DNA from: Congeria kusceri
Taxonomy: Eukaryota; Mollusca; Bivalvia; Myida; Dreissenidae
Assembly (NCBI GenBank): GCA_027627225.1
Contig: CM051030.1
Location: 27,211,927-27,275,926, forward strand
Reading direction: 5' to 3'
DNA length: 64,000 nucleotides
The notes under the pieces are model-generated. The model was not told the DNA's origin. It saw only the letters and a list, made by a program, of their open reading frames with translations, and did no database searches. The position numbers were made by a program, and so were the translations under genes. Positions 12,112-23,150 of the stretch are shown here, one piece after another. The first letter of the stretch is position 1. Each line of letters begins with the position of its first letter.

Positions 12112-12172
12112 GTGAACCTGGTGCGGTTCTCGAACTCGCGACCATCTAAGCTATCCCGGCCACTGTTCTTAA
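12112..12172 (-). repeat. tRNA-like SINE fragment
   Basis: The minus strand reads GGCCGGGATAGCTTAGATGG then TCGCGAGTTCGAGAACCGCA, that is, A-box and B-box parts of a tRNA head with the middle deleted. It lies next to the longer SINE in the same intron. Confidence 0.45.
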
Positions 12173-13329
12173 CAATGCACATTACATAACTAGTACATTC
12201 TAACTTCATCTGCAAGAGCAAAATCTAGGCAAAGGAATTTTTTTTTAAGTTAATTCGGACCCATACTGAGTTTTGTCTTGTTTTATTTTCAGGCTCCAGG
12301 TCGATAGCAGACCATTTCATGAGTTACTTGGATGCGCTTGGAAATTCTGGACCGTTGTATCGCAGGCCACTTGCTTGGGATGGTCTTAGGTACGGCAAGC
12401 ATCCTGTGGGAGTCAATAGCCTTGGTAACTTCATGAAGCCCTGGGTGGTCTTAAGTGCAGCTTCACAAATCATAGTGGAAAGCGTACGTGCGCCACAGAA
12501 CTCTACAATAAAGGAGTGGACGAGCAGGAGATCATGGAGCGGACTGGACATCGCTCACCGGCCAGCGTTAGGAAGTACAATCGGGGGAGGAGAGATAGTT
12601 CTCAAGGAGGTATCGGCTGCTCTAGATCCTAATGCCAAAGTGAAATGTGACAAGATAATAAAACAGGCATCAGTATCAGTGGAGAAAAGTAGTGCTCTAA
12701 CGGACATTACACGCAAGTTCGCGAACGCCTCCGGATCTTTGTCATTTACAGGCTGCTTATTCAATTTCTAATTGTTTATAACTTGTTGAGTTCGACATGT
12801 TCACCCTGTTCACTGTTAAGAATTTATTAAAAAGTCAATACAGAACAGTTCTTTCAATTTTTCTAGTCCGCGATCCTAATGTGAAAACTTACAGTGCAAT
12901 AAGTGGCGTGTGTATAAATTACAACTAAATTCTAATATACCGCATGCTACTTATTGCATGGTAAACTTGCATATTAGGCTCCGCCCACCAGTCAGCGTTC
13001 TGATATCACAGTTATTGAATACCGAAAGGCAAAGAAACCTTCAGAAATATGGTATAAAGTAATACATGTAGGCACATTTAAAATTATACCTACAGGTACA
13101 AATACAGTTTTGTATATAACTGTTGGCACATTATTATTCCTACAGATATATACAGGTGCATTACACAATGTTAAGAAAACACAATTGTTTACTTGTTAAC
13201 TTTACTTATTGATATCCATATTTAATAATAACATTGGAGTATTTTACATTTAAAATAAAAGCAATGTTGCATTAAGACTATCTGCTTAATTTTGGTTTAG
13301 GTCAGAAAATATACCTACAGGTACAATTT

Positions 13330-13750
13330 TAGTCCAGGTATACATACTCGTGGGTACGAGAAACTAACTCGTGGGAACAATAAACCAACTTGTGAGAACT
13401 CGTGGGAACAAGGTACTAACTCATGAAAACAGGATGCTATGTCTAGGGAACGAGATACTAAGTCGAGGGAACAAGATACTAAGTCGAGGGAACGAGTTAG
13501 TATCTCATTCCCACGAGTTAGTATTTCGTTCCCACGAGTTGGAGAACCCATCAAATGTTTCCGTATATATGTGTTTATTATAACCATGGCTGACAAAAAC
13601 GAGCATATTGGAAGATGGTACTAAGTCGTTCGCTCGAGTTAGTATCTCATTCCCACGAAATAGTAAGTCATTCCCTCGACATGACTCATTCCTAATGAGT
13701 TAGCATCTCAGTCCCACAAGTTATTATCTGGTTCCCTTGGAGTTAATATC
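13330..13750. repeat. 21-bp minisatellite that switches strand
   Basis: Units such as GGGAACGAGATACTAAGTCG (about 21 bp) run in one orientation to about 13,495. They then continue as the reverse complement (GAGTTAGTATCTCATTCCCA), and a second block follows at 13,620-13,740. The pattern leaves open frames on both strands with no coding meaning. Confidence 0.75.
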
Positions 13751-13879
13751 TTCTAGGAAAGAGAAAAAAAGTAGTCCTTCTGTGTCACCGTAATTTATAG
13801 CTGTTGTGTTTATATTACCTTTTGATTCAAACGGTACTGCATACTTTTGTAGCCACAGATGAAAAAATACACGAGAAAT

Positions 13880-14105
13880 TGTGACATTTATTTCGCTTCA
13901 GCGCATAGTGTCGGCACGGCGCGTCGGCGTATCGTGTCAGCACAATGGCAACCTCAGAAATGAAAGGGCGCCGAGACAATGCGCTGAGGCTCGAGACGAT
14001 GCGCCGAAGCACCAACATGATTCGCGAAGCGCCGACATGCTGGACCGAAGTGCCGAGACGATACGCCGACATGCCGACTTGGTGAGCAATAGGTATAGGG
14101 GACCT
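13880..14105. repeat. GC-rich degenerate repeat, copy 2 (inverted relative to 7.75 kb)
   Basis: It carries GAAATGAAAGGGCGCCGAGA, repeated GCGCCGAAGC, CGACATGC and GAGACGATGCGCC words. It matches the reverse complement of the 7,750-8,040 repeat in word content and in the central GAAATGAAAGGGCGCC segment. Confidence 0.5.
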
Positions 14106-14114
14106 CTCCGGCAT

Positions 14115-15482
14115 CGTCCGACTGCCATTTGATAAAGACTACATTTTTTATTCAATCTTGACCTAACTTGCACAGTTTGTGTATGACTATAAAATCTCAC
14201 ATGGGATTGTTCTTGGGTCAGATTACACCAGTAACACCAGAGTTATTGCCCCTGTTTCATACAAAAAAAGTTCAAAAATGCCCTTTTCCAACATAAATAC
14301 TTTATTTTCCATGCAATGTTAACCAAACTTGCACAGTTTGTGTGCGACCATCAGATTTCTGCAGACGCCCCAAATGGGCCTTATTGTCTTTTAAGCACCA
14401 GAGTTATTGTCCTTTGTTCATTAAATTGTTTTACAAAAATGGACGTTATTCATTTTTCATCCATTCTTCACCAATCTTGCTTAGTTTGTCTATTACAATG
14501 AGATTGCAGTGGCAGTCGAATATAAGCAAGATCAGACCAGAAACACCAGATTTATTGCCCTTTGTTTGTGAAGAAATATTAAAATATGGACATTATTCGG
14601 GATAGAGACTTCATTTTTCATCCAATCTTCACCAATCGTGCAGTTTGTCGATGATCATAAGATTGAAGGTGAAGTCCAATATAAGCAAGATCGGACCAGA
14701 AACACCAGAGTTATGGCCCTTTGTTTGTGAAAAAATATGCAAAATTGGACATTATTCGGGACAGAGACTTCATTTTTTATCCAATCTTCACCATTCGTGT
14801 ACAGTGTGTCTATGAACGTAACACTACAGGTGAAGTCGAATTAAAGTATGATTGGGCCAGAAACACCAGAGTTATTGCCCCTTGTGTTCCAAAAAAAACA
14901 TCAACAAGTTATCAATGATTGGCTTGCTCACCCAATTTTGATTCAATGTTGACCAAACTTACACAGTTTGCGCTTGCACATAAAAATTGATTGATAAAAT
15001 TTGATTTCCAACAGTTGCAAGACTTTCATGCAGTTATTTGTGCATGCAACATTGATGTCTGCATTAACATTATTTATCATCATTGGAAAGAAAATTATCA
15101 AAGAAAAAGCAAAACTTTACCATATAGCACAGCCATCGCAATTGTCGCATTGCAACTAGTATTCCAAAACTGTTTGCAAAAAATACATCAAAATGTACTG
15201 CTTTTGCAGTTTCCAGAATTGTCAATGACTTAATGAAAAAAGGTCAGGTAAGAATATCAAGAAAAATAATTTGAGAATCATAAGCCAAAAAATCACACAT
15301 CCACTACCCAACTAGTACTGTAGTTAACTCAATGCACTAACCGTTATTTTAAATTGAAATTAAGCCTATCACCCTCTGCGTATTGTTCGGATACCTTAAT
15401 TTTAAAACCTGTTACAACAGTATGGTCTTTATTTGTACCATTCTCAGGTGTGCGCTTGCGGCCATCATGGCCCTCTTGATAA
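14115..15482 (+). mobile_element. Satellite-bearing element, family E, copy 1
   Basis: The core consists of about six units with a period near 159 bp (e.g. TTATTGCCCTTTGTTTGTG at 14,552 and its partner at 14,711). Each unit contains CATCCAATCTTCACCAATC, AGTTTGT, TATAAGCAAGAT and CCAGAAACACCAGAGTTATT. The right end is a hairpin GGCCATCATGGCC followed by CTCTTGAT near 15,465-15,482. Related copies lie at 39.7-40.6 and 61.9-63.03 kb. Confidence 0.75.
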
Positions 15483-16875
15483 AACTAGTATTCAGTGGTT
15501 TACTTAAGGATTTGACTTTCACTTGCCCAGGGGGCAACTTACTTTGAACATCTACTTGCCCCCAGTGAAAAAGGTTGCCCAATATTTAGGTCAATGCTTG
15601 TTGATATTTAAAGAATATAAATGCATTATAAGATGTATTACGGCAAACATGTATTAAACCTAATGATTTTTATAAATGACTTTTTATAAATAAAAACTAT
15701 CAACAGAAACTATTCGCAACTGTTTTATTTTCTGATTATCATATAACATGTTAAATCATCCACAAATTAGTCGCAATTTAAAATAGTGACACATTTTTCA
15801 TACTGGTCATGGACTTAATTCTGGCCTCTCCGTAAATATTCGGCCACCCTTCAAAAAGCGTGTTTGCGATAGAGATTAATATTGTTTTAAAACAATTAGC
15901 AAAAGAACGTTCTATAGCAACAGACTTCTACAGATTTCTCTAATCCAGTAAGTATATTTTTATTTACTTTTGAATTGAAATCTCAGTATTAAATTCGGAT
16001 ATCTCAGATTTTTGTACAGTTGTCGCTGAATTTAATACCAATATCAATGTAAACTGGTAGTCCCTGTAAGCTTATTTTGTAGCCTTCTTCTGCGAAGGGG
16101 CAAGGTACCGTGAATACTCGGCCCTTAGATTTTTCCAGTCCCGGTTGTAGTTGGCAATTCAGTAGACAAATTGCCACTTTACACATTTCAGCCCTTTCAC
16201 TTATCAATTCGTATCATGATTGATGTGTTTTGGTAAGAAATTTATATTCATGTAAATAATATCTATATTTAATTGAATAATGAATTCTCTATTTTATTCA
16301 TATCAATTATAACTGTTTACTTACTCACATAAAACGCATACACCCCCACATGTGAAAATTAACAGCTTTACACTAAGATTTTCAAATTGAATTATCTCCC
16401 TTGAATAGAATTAAAGGAAGCTTAACGTTATTCATAGCTCACGTCACCCTTGGCTTCAGATTTTAAAAACTTGTTTATTTTTGACGTAAAAATGATATCT
16501 AAACAAAACAAACACAATAGAAACAAACAAAAGAAAGAAATGAAACCATTTGCCGTCCACCATAGCCAACATTGGTTTAAATTATACAGAATTGAAGGGG
16601 AGGGGGACTCAGTCTGGGGGGGTACCGCTGAAAGAAAGACGTTTTGGTAGGATATTTTAGTCAAAATTTTAATTTTTCGTAAACCTTGATAGTAACTTTT
16701 TAGGTAAGGATATTTATTTAAAAAAAAAACTATTTTGTTATAAACATTGCCAAGGATACAAAAATGTGGACAATTTTTTACGTACATTTGAGCTAGGAAA
16801 ATGGACATTTTATATGTTGTTTATTTCCGTTTATTTAGTTTCCTTACACTCGTCCATTCTGATTTAAACTTACAA

Positions 16876-16921
16876 GTTATATGAGTTTTGAACCCAGACG
16901 TTATATGAGTTTTGAACCCAG
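16876..16921 (+). repeat. 24-bp direct duplication
   Basis: GTTATATGAGTTTTGAACCC occurs twice, at 16,876 and 16,900. Confidence 0.85.
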
Positions 16922-17310
16922 GGTTATTGATGTGAAGTTTAATTTTGATCAGTTGTGTACAATGTGAGATTTCAAACAAACGACCCCAAAGTGGCCGGAA
17001 TTACGTTCATGACCAGAAGGCCTGCTTTGCATGCTTCAAACCATTTTCGTATTCTATGGCCATTTGTTGAGCCATTGAAATGTGTTAAGTCATGAGGTCT
17101 GGACAGCTCGTTTACATGATTCTTTTTAATATTTTATTTTCCTTTCTTTTTCTGATGTCTGTCTGTTTGACATATTTTTGCTTATTTAAATTATTTATTT
17201 TCTGAACAATTGGAAAAACTTATGACCCCTTAGGATTGTTACCGTCTGCCATTTTTGAGAAACTGCCAATTCAAACCTGTTTAGAGTGGTTTTATTGGCT
17301 TATATTACTA

Positions 17311-17425
17311 GTTAATATCGCTGTTTAACAGCTATACGGAAAACTGACTTGGATTGGTCGTTTGCATGGTGCAAACGACCAATCCAAGTCAGTTTTCCGT
17401 ATAGCTGTTAAACAGCGATATTAAC
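17311..17425. repeat. Perfect 56-bp inverted repeat with 3-bp loop
   Basis: The arm 17,311-17,366 (starts GTTAATATCGCTGTTTAACA, ends GGTCGTTTGCA) is exactly complementary to 17,370-17,425. The loop is TGG (17,367-17,369). No mismatch was found by reading. Confidence 0.92.
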
Positions 17426-17774
17426 TCAAAGAAAGTAAATAATTGCAAAGGAAAAAATCGAAAAGATGTCACTACTATGATTTACTTGCCAGGCAGGCTA
17501 TCTTTGGAAATTCAGTTGCCCGCGGCGATTTCAATCCGCCACGGGCAAACGGGCGTCCGCTTAAGTAAACCCCTGAAAGACACTATTATGTGAAGTTGGA
17601 ATAAGCCGTCAAACATAGAATAAACTGTTTTATTACAGCAATGTTATATATGCAGTTTACCATTTGTAATATAAGAATTTTGTAGAGTAATTAGTGCAAT
17701 AGACACCTGCATATATAATTTATCAGTAAAATTGATTTTACCACTAAACTGTATACTTGTATGCATTTACCAAA

Positions 17775-19034
17775 TTTTCACACGAAAATTGAACTGTGTC
17801 CATGCGTGCATGCGTGTGAGTGTTTTTTCTATAGGTCATAGTTTTCAAAACAGTGTCTTTCGAATTTTCATTAAACAAACATTATTCCATTTTTAATCAA
17901 ATGCCTTTTTGGTCTCTGACTAGAAACAAATCCGTTGATCGGAGCATCTTATACTCATTAGATCAGAGTATCACCAATTTAAATGGAAAGCACGAGTCCA
18001 GTACAAAATAAAACTACATGTTATTATACATGATATATTATAAACAATATTACATATGAAAACATTCCAGAAATTGTACCTGTTATGCTGTTTTATGATA
18101 CTAAGAACAATTGGATGTCGCATATTAAAGAATGCCTTACGCCAAATGTTTTCGGTGATTAATGAGAATTTTGATATTGCATCCTTTGAGAATATCAATA
18201 AAACATTGATAGATAACTATAACCGAACATTAATTTATCTTTTCCACAAAACTTAGGACATAATAATAATAATAATAATAAAATTATTTTTTTTTAAATT
18301 TGAATTAAAACTGCCAACATATTAGAATAAAAATACACGAAAATACACTAAATGTATTTTTGCTTTAGCAAGGTTTACTGCACATGTAAATGTAAACAGA
18401 ATATCATATCGGGTGGCTTTCGGTTATCCAATGTTTTTTTTAAGCGAACACGCGCGGTTTCGGTTATTCTAGTAACCGGTTTTATCTTCCTTTAAAATGT
18501 AAACATTTGCATGTGAGGGATTGAAATGAAAACAGTATCTCCAATAAATAAAGCTTTACAGAGAAAATTATGTGAGTAAACACCAGAAAAAATTAAAGAA
18601 AGGAAGAACAAGAAGAATTTGACAAACAAAGCGGACTTTAATGTTTATTTCTATTTAGTTGGTTAAATTAAATATATTTTAAAAAAAGGTGTCCAGATTA
18701 AGGTACTCTCCATCCATATTTGAAACATCTTACAGTCTGTTTTTAAACACTTCATTCTGTTACTTTTATATAGTATTTTTCACTAATATTTTGACCAAAG
18801 CTTAAGATTAAACCCTACTTATTTTGTTAAACTTTTTATTTTTTTTGGATGCAATTATCAAAAGAAATCATCCAAAAACTAACAAAAGTGTAGGGATTTA
18901 CGTACTTTGCCAGTATGGTACAAACTAAACTTACATGATATACGTAGTTACTAGTAGTATTTGTAGGACCGTCGCCTACTGCGCTTTGACAATTGCCCCC
19001 ACAGGCTGTTTATCTAAATTTTGATTAAGATCTA
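17775..19034 (+). repeat. Duplicated block, copy 1 (parts A and B)
   Basis: Part A (17,775-18,012) and part B (about 18,880-19,034) recur almost unchanged and directly joined at 20,770-21,160. About 870 bp between them here (18,013-18,880) is absent in the second copy. An (AAT)n run lies at 18,261-18,283. No gene is seen. Confidence 0.8.
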
Positions 19035-19660
19035 TTGTCACAAATTTCTACATACCCCTTTAATACAATACTTTACATTCCCTTTATTGGGCTAAATTTT
19101 GCTAAGTTTCCCAGCAAATTGTGAGACTCTGTACCTGTTTAGTGTTTATGTTGAGGTGTAGCCTAATTAGTTTACTTTGATGCCAGAACCATGTTTTGAT
19201 AACGGTAGGGAAACGCTTTAACCATAGCTCTGAATGTGACAAGGTGTTGATACATGTATTTAGACTAGTCTCTGATGTTGCTTTGTTTGGCTGGGGGGTA
19301 GATTCATTGTTTCAATTCAGTCTGGAAATAACAGTTGTAGAGACCAGATCAGTTGGAGATGGCTGAGTGTTAGTTTTATGTGAGAATATGAGGAGATGGG
19401 GATGTGAGGTATTTGATCCCCAATGTACAATGTAAGTACAGTTCATATACTAATTGTCATAGTACTGCCATTTAGGTATGAGGAATTAAGGTTAAGTGTA
19501 TTTTGTAAAGCTCGTGTATTGGGTGTATAAATGTCCAGTCGCATTGTTATGTTGGGGTAGCAACTTGAACTGAATGATGTAGGGCATAGGTTTATTGACT
19601 TCATTTGTTTATAGGTGGCTTGTAGTGGGGGAGACCTGTCAAGAATAGAGCCTATGTGGC
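19035..19660. other. No feature seen
   Basis: Unique-looking sequence between the duplicated block and the minisatellite. No coding or repeat signal was found. Confidence 0.4.
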
Positions 19661-19667
19661 ATATTTA

Positions 19668-20092
19668 AGCCTGTGTGGCAACCCTAGCCTGTGTGGCAAC
19701 CCCGAGCCTGTGTGGCAACCCCGAGCCTGTGTGGTGAATCCCGAGCCTGTGTGGCAACCCCGAGCCTGTGTGGCAAATCCCGAGCCTGTGTGGCAACCCC
19801 GAGCCTGTGTGGCAACCCCGAGCCTGTGTGGCGACCCCGAGCCTGTGTGGCGAATCCCGAGCCTGTGTGGCAACCCCGAGCCTGTGTGGCGAATCCCGAG
19901 CCTGTGTGGCAACCCCGAGCCTGTGTGGCGAACCCCGAGCCTGTGTGGCAACCCCGAGCCTGTGTGGCGAATCCCGAGCCTGTGTGGCAACCCCTAGCCT
20001 GTGTGGCGAACCCCGAGCCTGTGTGGCGAACCCCGAGCCTGTGTGGCAATCCCAGAGCCTGTGTGGCAAACCCTGAGCCGGTGTGGTTTCGA
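19668..20092 (+). repeat. 19/20-bp GCCTGTGTGG minisatellite, about 22 units
   Basis: Units begin AGCCTGTGTGG and end either CAACCCCG (19 bp) or YGAAYCCCG (20 bp). In the middle the two types alternate, so the array has a higher-order period of about 39 bp. Because neither unit length is a multiple of three, all frames stay open. The predicted peptides on both strands are artefacts of the repeat. Confidence 0.95.
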
Positions 20093-20550
20093 TATGAGTG
20101 ATACCAAGTCTGGTTAGCTGTGTGCGTATGTGCGCGAAGTATTTGGAGTGTTATTTACTTACTTGAATGACATAAAAGATTCTTCCTTTAAATTAGCGTT
20201 TGTGCGTCAAGAACGAATACTAAAGGTTTTATGTTATATATATACGCTGCATGGATCATGACGTAAATGGACATTGAAGGCATTGTTGTTTTAATCCATT
20301 AACTGATGTTATAGGTAAACGGACTTTTGCTGTTGTATTGTTTGCATATGAAGATACTTATGAAAAATATATATCACATTCTGTTGAATACTTAATTTGC
20401 ATGCATGTATCAAGTAGATCTATATCAGTTTCTGTAAATAAATAGTTTCGATGTAAAGGTATATGTGGTAATTAATGTGCTCCCTATACATATCTGGTCC
20501 AGAAGAACCTCCATTGCACACTGGAGTCTGGAGTGATTAATCACCCCTGC
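20093..20550. other. No feature seen
   Basis: AT-rich sequence after the minisatellite, without coding or repeat structure that I can identify. Confidence 0.4.
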
Positions 20551-20555
20551 TCTAG

Positions 20556-21260
20556 TGCGTGAAGTACATAAATCCAGACAATTTTCACAGGGGCCCAAGT
20601 CCGTCACAACGTACCATGTTTCATGTTGAGCTCGTGTCATGGCTGCCTGTCCGTAGGGTTTCCTGCAAGTTTAAATAGGCTAACAACACACATCTTATAA
20701 AACAATAGAGTCGCGCAAGTATTCCCAGTTTTCTTAAGGTAATCAATATTTTAGACTTTAGACCATGTGTTTTCACACGAAAATTGAACTGTGGCCATGT
20801 GTGCATGCGTGTGTTTTGTGTATAGGTCATAGTTTTCAAAACAGTGTCTTTCGAATTTTCATTAAACAAACATTATTCCGTTTTTGATCAAATGCCTTTT
20901 TGGTCTCTAAATAGAAACAAATCCGTTGATCTGAGCATCTTATACTCATTAGATCAGAGTATCACCAATTTAAACGGAAAGCACGAGTCCAGTACAAAAT
21001 AAACAAACAAAAGTGTAGGGATTTACGTACTTTGCCAGTATGGTACAAACTAAACTTACATGATATACGTAGTTACTAGTAGTATTTGTAGGACCGTCGC
21101 CTACTGCGCTTTGACAATTGCCCCCACAGGCTGTTTATCTAAATTTTGATTAAGATCTATACTTGTGAAGTACATAAATCCAGACTCTTCACAGGGGCCC
21201 AAGTATTCCCAGTTTTCTTAAGGCAGTCAATATTTTAGACTAGACCATGTGTTTTCACCA
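20556..21260 (+). repeat. Duplicated block, copy 2, with internal deletions and a partial third copy
   Basis: 20,770-21,160 repeats parts A and B of 17,775-19,034 joined together. It is flanked by segment C in two versions: 20,556-20,592 plus 20,722-20,775, and a version lacking the roughly 130 bp between them at 21,163-21,260 (GAAGTACATAAATCCAGAC, CACAGGGGCCCAAG, CCCAGTTTTCTTAAGG). The block is therefore a mosaic of repeated copy-and-delete events. Confidence 0.75.
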
Positions 21261-22095
21261 TTAATTTGGTTTTTAGCATCGCATTCAGGTACACAATGCA
21301 GATATACTAGTGAATTAATCAGTTGGAGTCTGTAAAATACAGTTTTATTATTACAATAAAAAAATATGACATTTTTCGACAAATGGTTCATGTATGATTG
21401 AATCCATAACTTACTAAAATTCTTTGGAAGCATTACAATAGCGAACTAAAGCATTATTCATGTGTTATGCATTTCACTACCATTATTAAAATTGTAACGG
21501 TTTGCATGTTAAGCTACTAGCTAATGTCACGGTTGTCTGTCTAAAGGCTAAGGGTTTCCTTCCAATCATGGAGGAGTGATCTGAAGTGTCGTTCAAGGAC
21601 GAGAGTCATCATTTTTGAACACTGAAATGTTTCTGTGAATCTTGAGATAGACACAGAGATGCATTGTCAATCAAAATGCTGACAGCGTAGACTGTTAGCA
21701 TCAAAAGAAAATGAAAAAAAGAGAATTATGAGTGCATTTTTGCTAAAAAGGAAATAGTGTTTGAATGAAATTTAATTTCCAACCTTTAAATTGAAAAATG
21801 GCTTATATAAAAATTGATTCGTAAGTAACGAACAAATATTGTTCAAGCTAATTATCTAATGCAAATTGAATTATATATATGCCAGTTAACAAGTCAGTCT
21901 GCAACGAGCCATGCAGAAAAACCGATTAGCGTGATAGTTAGGAGCATTGATTGTTAGTGATCCGTAGCCTATTGAGTCAAAAGTAGGTCATATGATGCAG
22001 CTCATGATTTTCCATACCACAGTTTACAATTAGTACATTGCAATAATTTCTTCTCAAAATATTCAGAATAAGAATGGGTAGGGCATAAAAAAAAT
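21261..22095. other. AT-rich sequence, no gene seen
   Basis: No coding exon, tRNA or terminal repeat was recognised. Confidence 0.4.
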
Positions 22096-22098
22096 ATG

Positions 22099-22158
22099 TT
22101 TGTTTCAGGTAACATGACCCAAAAAAATAGGGTAGGTAGGCAGGGATTTTTTTTCTAT
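22099..22158. repeat. Partial copy of the TTTGTTTCAGGTAAC inverted-repeat element
   Basis: It begins TTTGTTTCAGGTAACATGAC and continues with AAAAAAATAGGGTAGGTAGG. This matches the terminal region of the element at 36,423-36,717. Confidence 0.55.
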
Positions 22159-22159
22159 T

Positions 22160-22822
22160 GTCCGTCGTCCGTGCGTGTGTGCGTGCGTCCGTCATCAACT
22201 TTTTATTCAAACGACATCTCCTCCTAAACCACCTGGCAGATTTTTACCAAACTTCACAGGAATGATCATTGGGTGACTCTTTAAAAGTTGTTCAGATCGT
22301 TAGGGTCTGCTACATATGTAGGTCACCAGAGCTAAAAATAGATTTAAAAAGTGTAAACTTGAAAAATATTTTCTAAAACCCCAAGTTCCAGAGGTTTCAT
22401 ATTTGGTATATTACATCCTACTGTGGTCCTCTGCAAAGATTGTTCAAATTATGACCGTAGGGTTTATATAGAATGTATAGCAAAATGACTTTAAATATCT
22501 TCTCCTCTGAAACGGCAAGGCCCACAGCTTCCTATATGTAGTACGTAACATTGCATAGTGGTCCTGTCCAAAGGTTATTCAAATTATGCCCCTGGGGTCA
22601 AATCTGGCCACACACCAAGGGGTCACATGGTTTACATAGACACAAATAGCAGAATGACTTTAAAATTCTTTACCTGGAACCCCAAGGCCCAGAGGTTTGT
22701 TCAAGATTGTTCAAATTATGCCCCTGGGATGAAAATAAGCCACACCTTTTGGGGGATGCAAATTCCAATTGGGTTACAAGGTCTCAGATTAGCATCCTAG
22801 GGCCTTCAGGACCCTCTTGTTA
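22160..22822 (+). mobile_element. Satellite-bearing element, family A, copy 1
   Basis: A GTCCGTCGTCCGTGCGTGTG-type run, then CTCCTAAACCACCTGGCAGA and CCAAACTTCACAGGAATGAT, lead into units with CCCAGAGGTTTCATATTTGG, TATGCCCCTGGGGTCAAA and TCACATGGTTTA. The end is AGCATCCTAGGGCCTTCAGG then ACCCTCTTGTTA. It is shorter than the copies at 31.0 and 49.8 kb. Confidence 0.75.
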
Positions 22823-23084
22823 ATAACAGTGCCTAAAATCGTCATAAAACATATCAAATCAACTCACCTTCTATCAGTTTTTACTTTTTCCTACTACTTC
22901 CTGTCATTAACACCACCTTGGAAGTATAATTGGGTCTTTTTCCAATGCAACTCCAAAAAGGTTGCGCCAGTGATTACAGACCATGTATATTGCACCTGTC
23001 AATTGCCAGGTAATTAACGGTAAGATACTTGTCTGATGTGGGTCATATATTAGACGATGACATTCAGATGTCAGAGCTTGTCTC

Positions 23085-23150
23085 TGTCATTGCCCGTACT
23101 CAGGTGAGCGCTTTGGGCCATTAAAGCCCTCACTTTCATTTTAAAACTCG
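23085..23150 (+). repeat. Remnant of a satellite-bearing element 3' end
   Basis: ACTCAGGTGAGCGCTTTGGG followed by CCATTAAAGCCCTC matches the hairpin end of family E/A elements, without the core. Confidence 0.5.

Larger units (their letters stand above)
11851..12292 (+). other. Intron of the recombinase pseudogene, carrying SINE insertions
   Basis: The donor GTAGGC follows ...TGC TTA GAA G and the acceptor TTTATTTTCAG precedes GC TCC AGG. Joining them gives an uninterrupted conserved reading HYCLEG-SRSIADHF in phase 1. The exact fit across the junction is good evidence for a real intron. It holds two minus-strand tRNA-like segments. Confidence 0.75.
11180..12771 (+). pseudogene. Crypton-type tyrosine recombinase (DUF3504; ZMYM2/QRICH1/KIAA1958-like), two exons, disrupted
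   Basis: Exon 1 (about 11,180-11,850) reads through VTNEDIDNLTASKINKNTEK, INHWLQRFVLEVRNQTG, FLDEKDPDFCLLRKTID, EEKLWNSGNF and GLRHQQLQRKDIKHYCLEG. Exon 2 (12,293-12,771) gives SRSIADHFMSYLDALGNSGP, LYRRPL, RYGKHPVGVNSLGNFMK, the catalytic FTNHSGKRTCATELYNKGVD, then GHRSPASVRKYNR (His/Arg and candidate Tyr) and a terminal SLSFTGCLFNF. This matches the recombinase-like domain of Crypton elements and the host proteins derived from them. Breaks: a frameshift near 11,480, a TAA at about 11,535, a frameshift near 11,785, a deletion near 12,435, and a compensating shift near 12,590. The region around CKLFEHHNL also looks short of several residues. The true start is not visible. Confidence 0.8.
15493..17575. 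mobile_element. Candidate hAT-like element with CAGKGGTTTACTTAAG inverted ends
   Basis: The left end CAGTGGTTTACTTAAG (15,493) and the reverse complement of the right end CAGGGGTTTACTTAAG (ending 17,575) match at 15 of 16 bases. Both are followed by CTTGCCC/TTGCCCG-rich sequence. No transposase was found. Flanking 8-mers (CTAGTATT and AAAGACAC) do not match, so the boundaries or the element status are uncertain. Confidence 0.45.

Noticed and set aside
16428..16808. 126-codon minus-strand hydrophobic protein
   Set aside because: AT-rich, no homology recognised, no splice or promoter context, and inside a candidate transposable element.
19652..20101. Repetitive proteins on both strands
   Set aside because: All frames are open because the 19/20-bp units lack stops; no start context, splice sites or domain.
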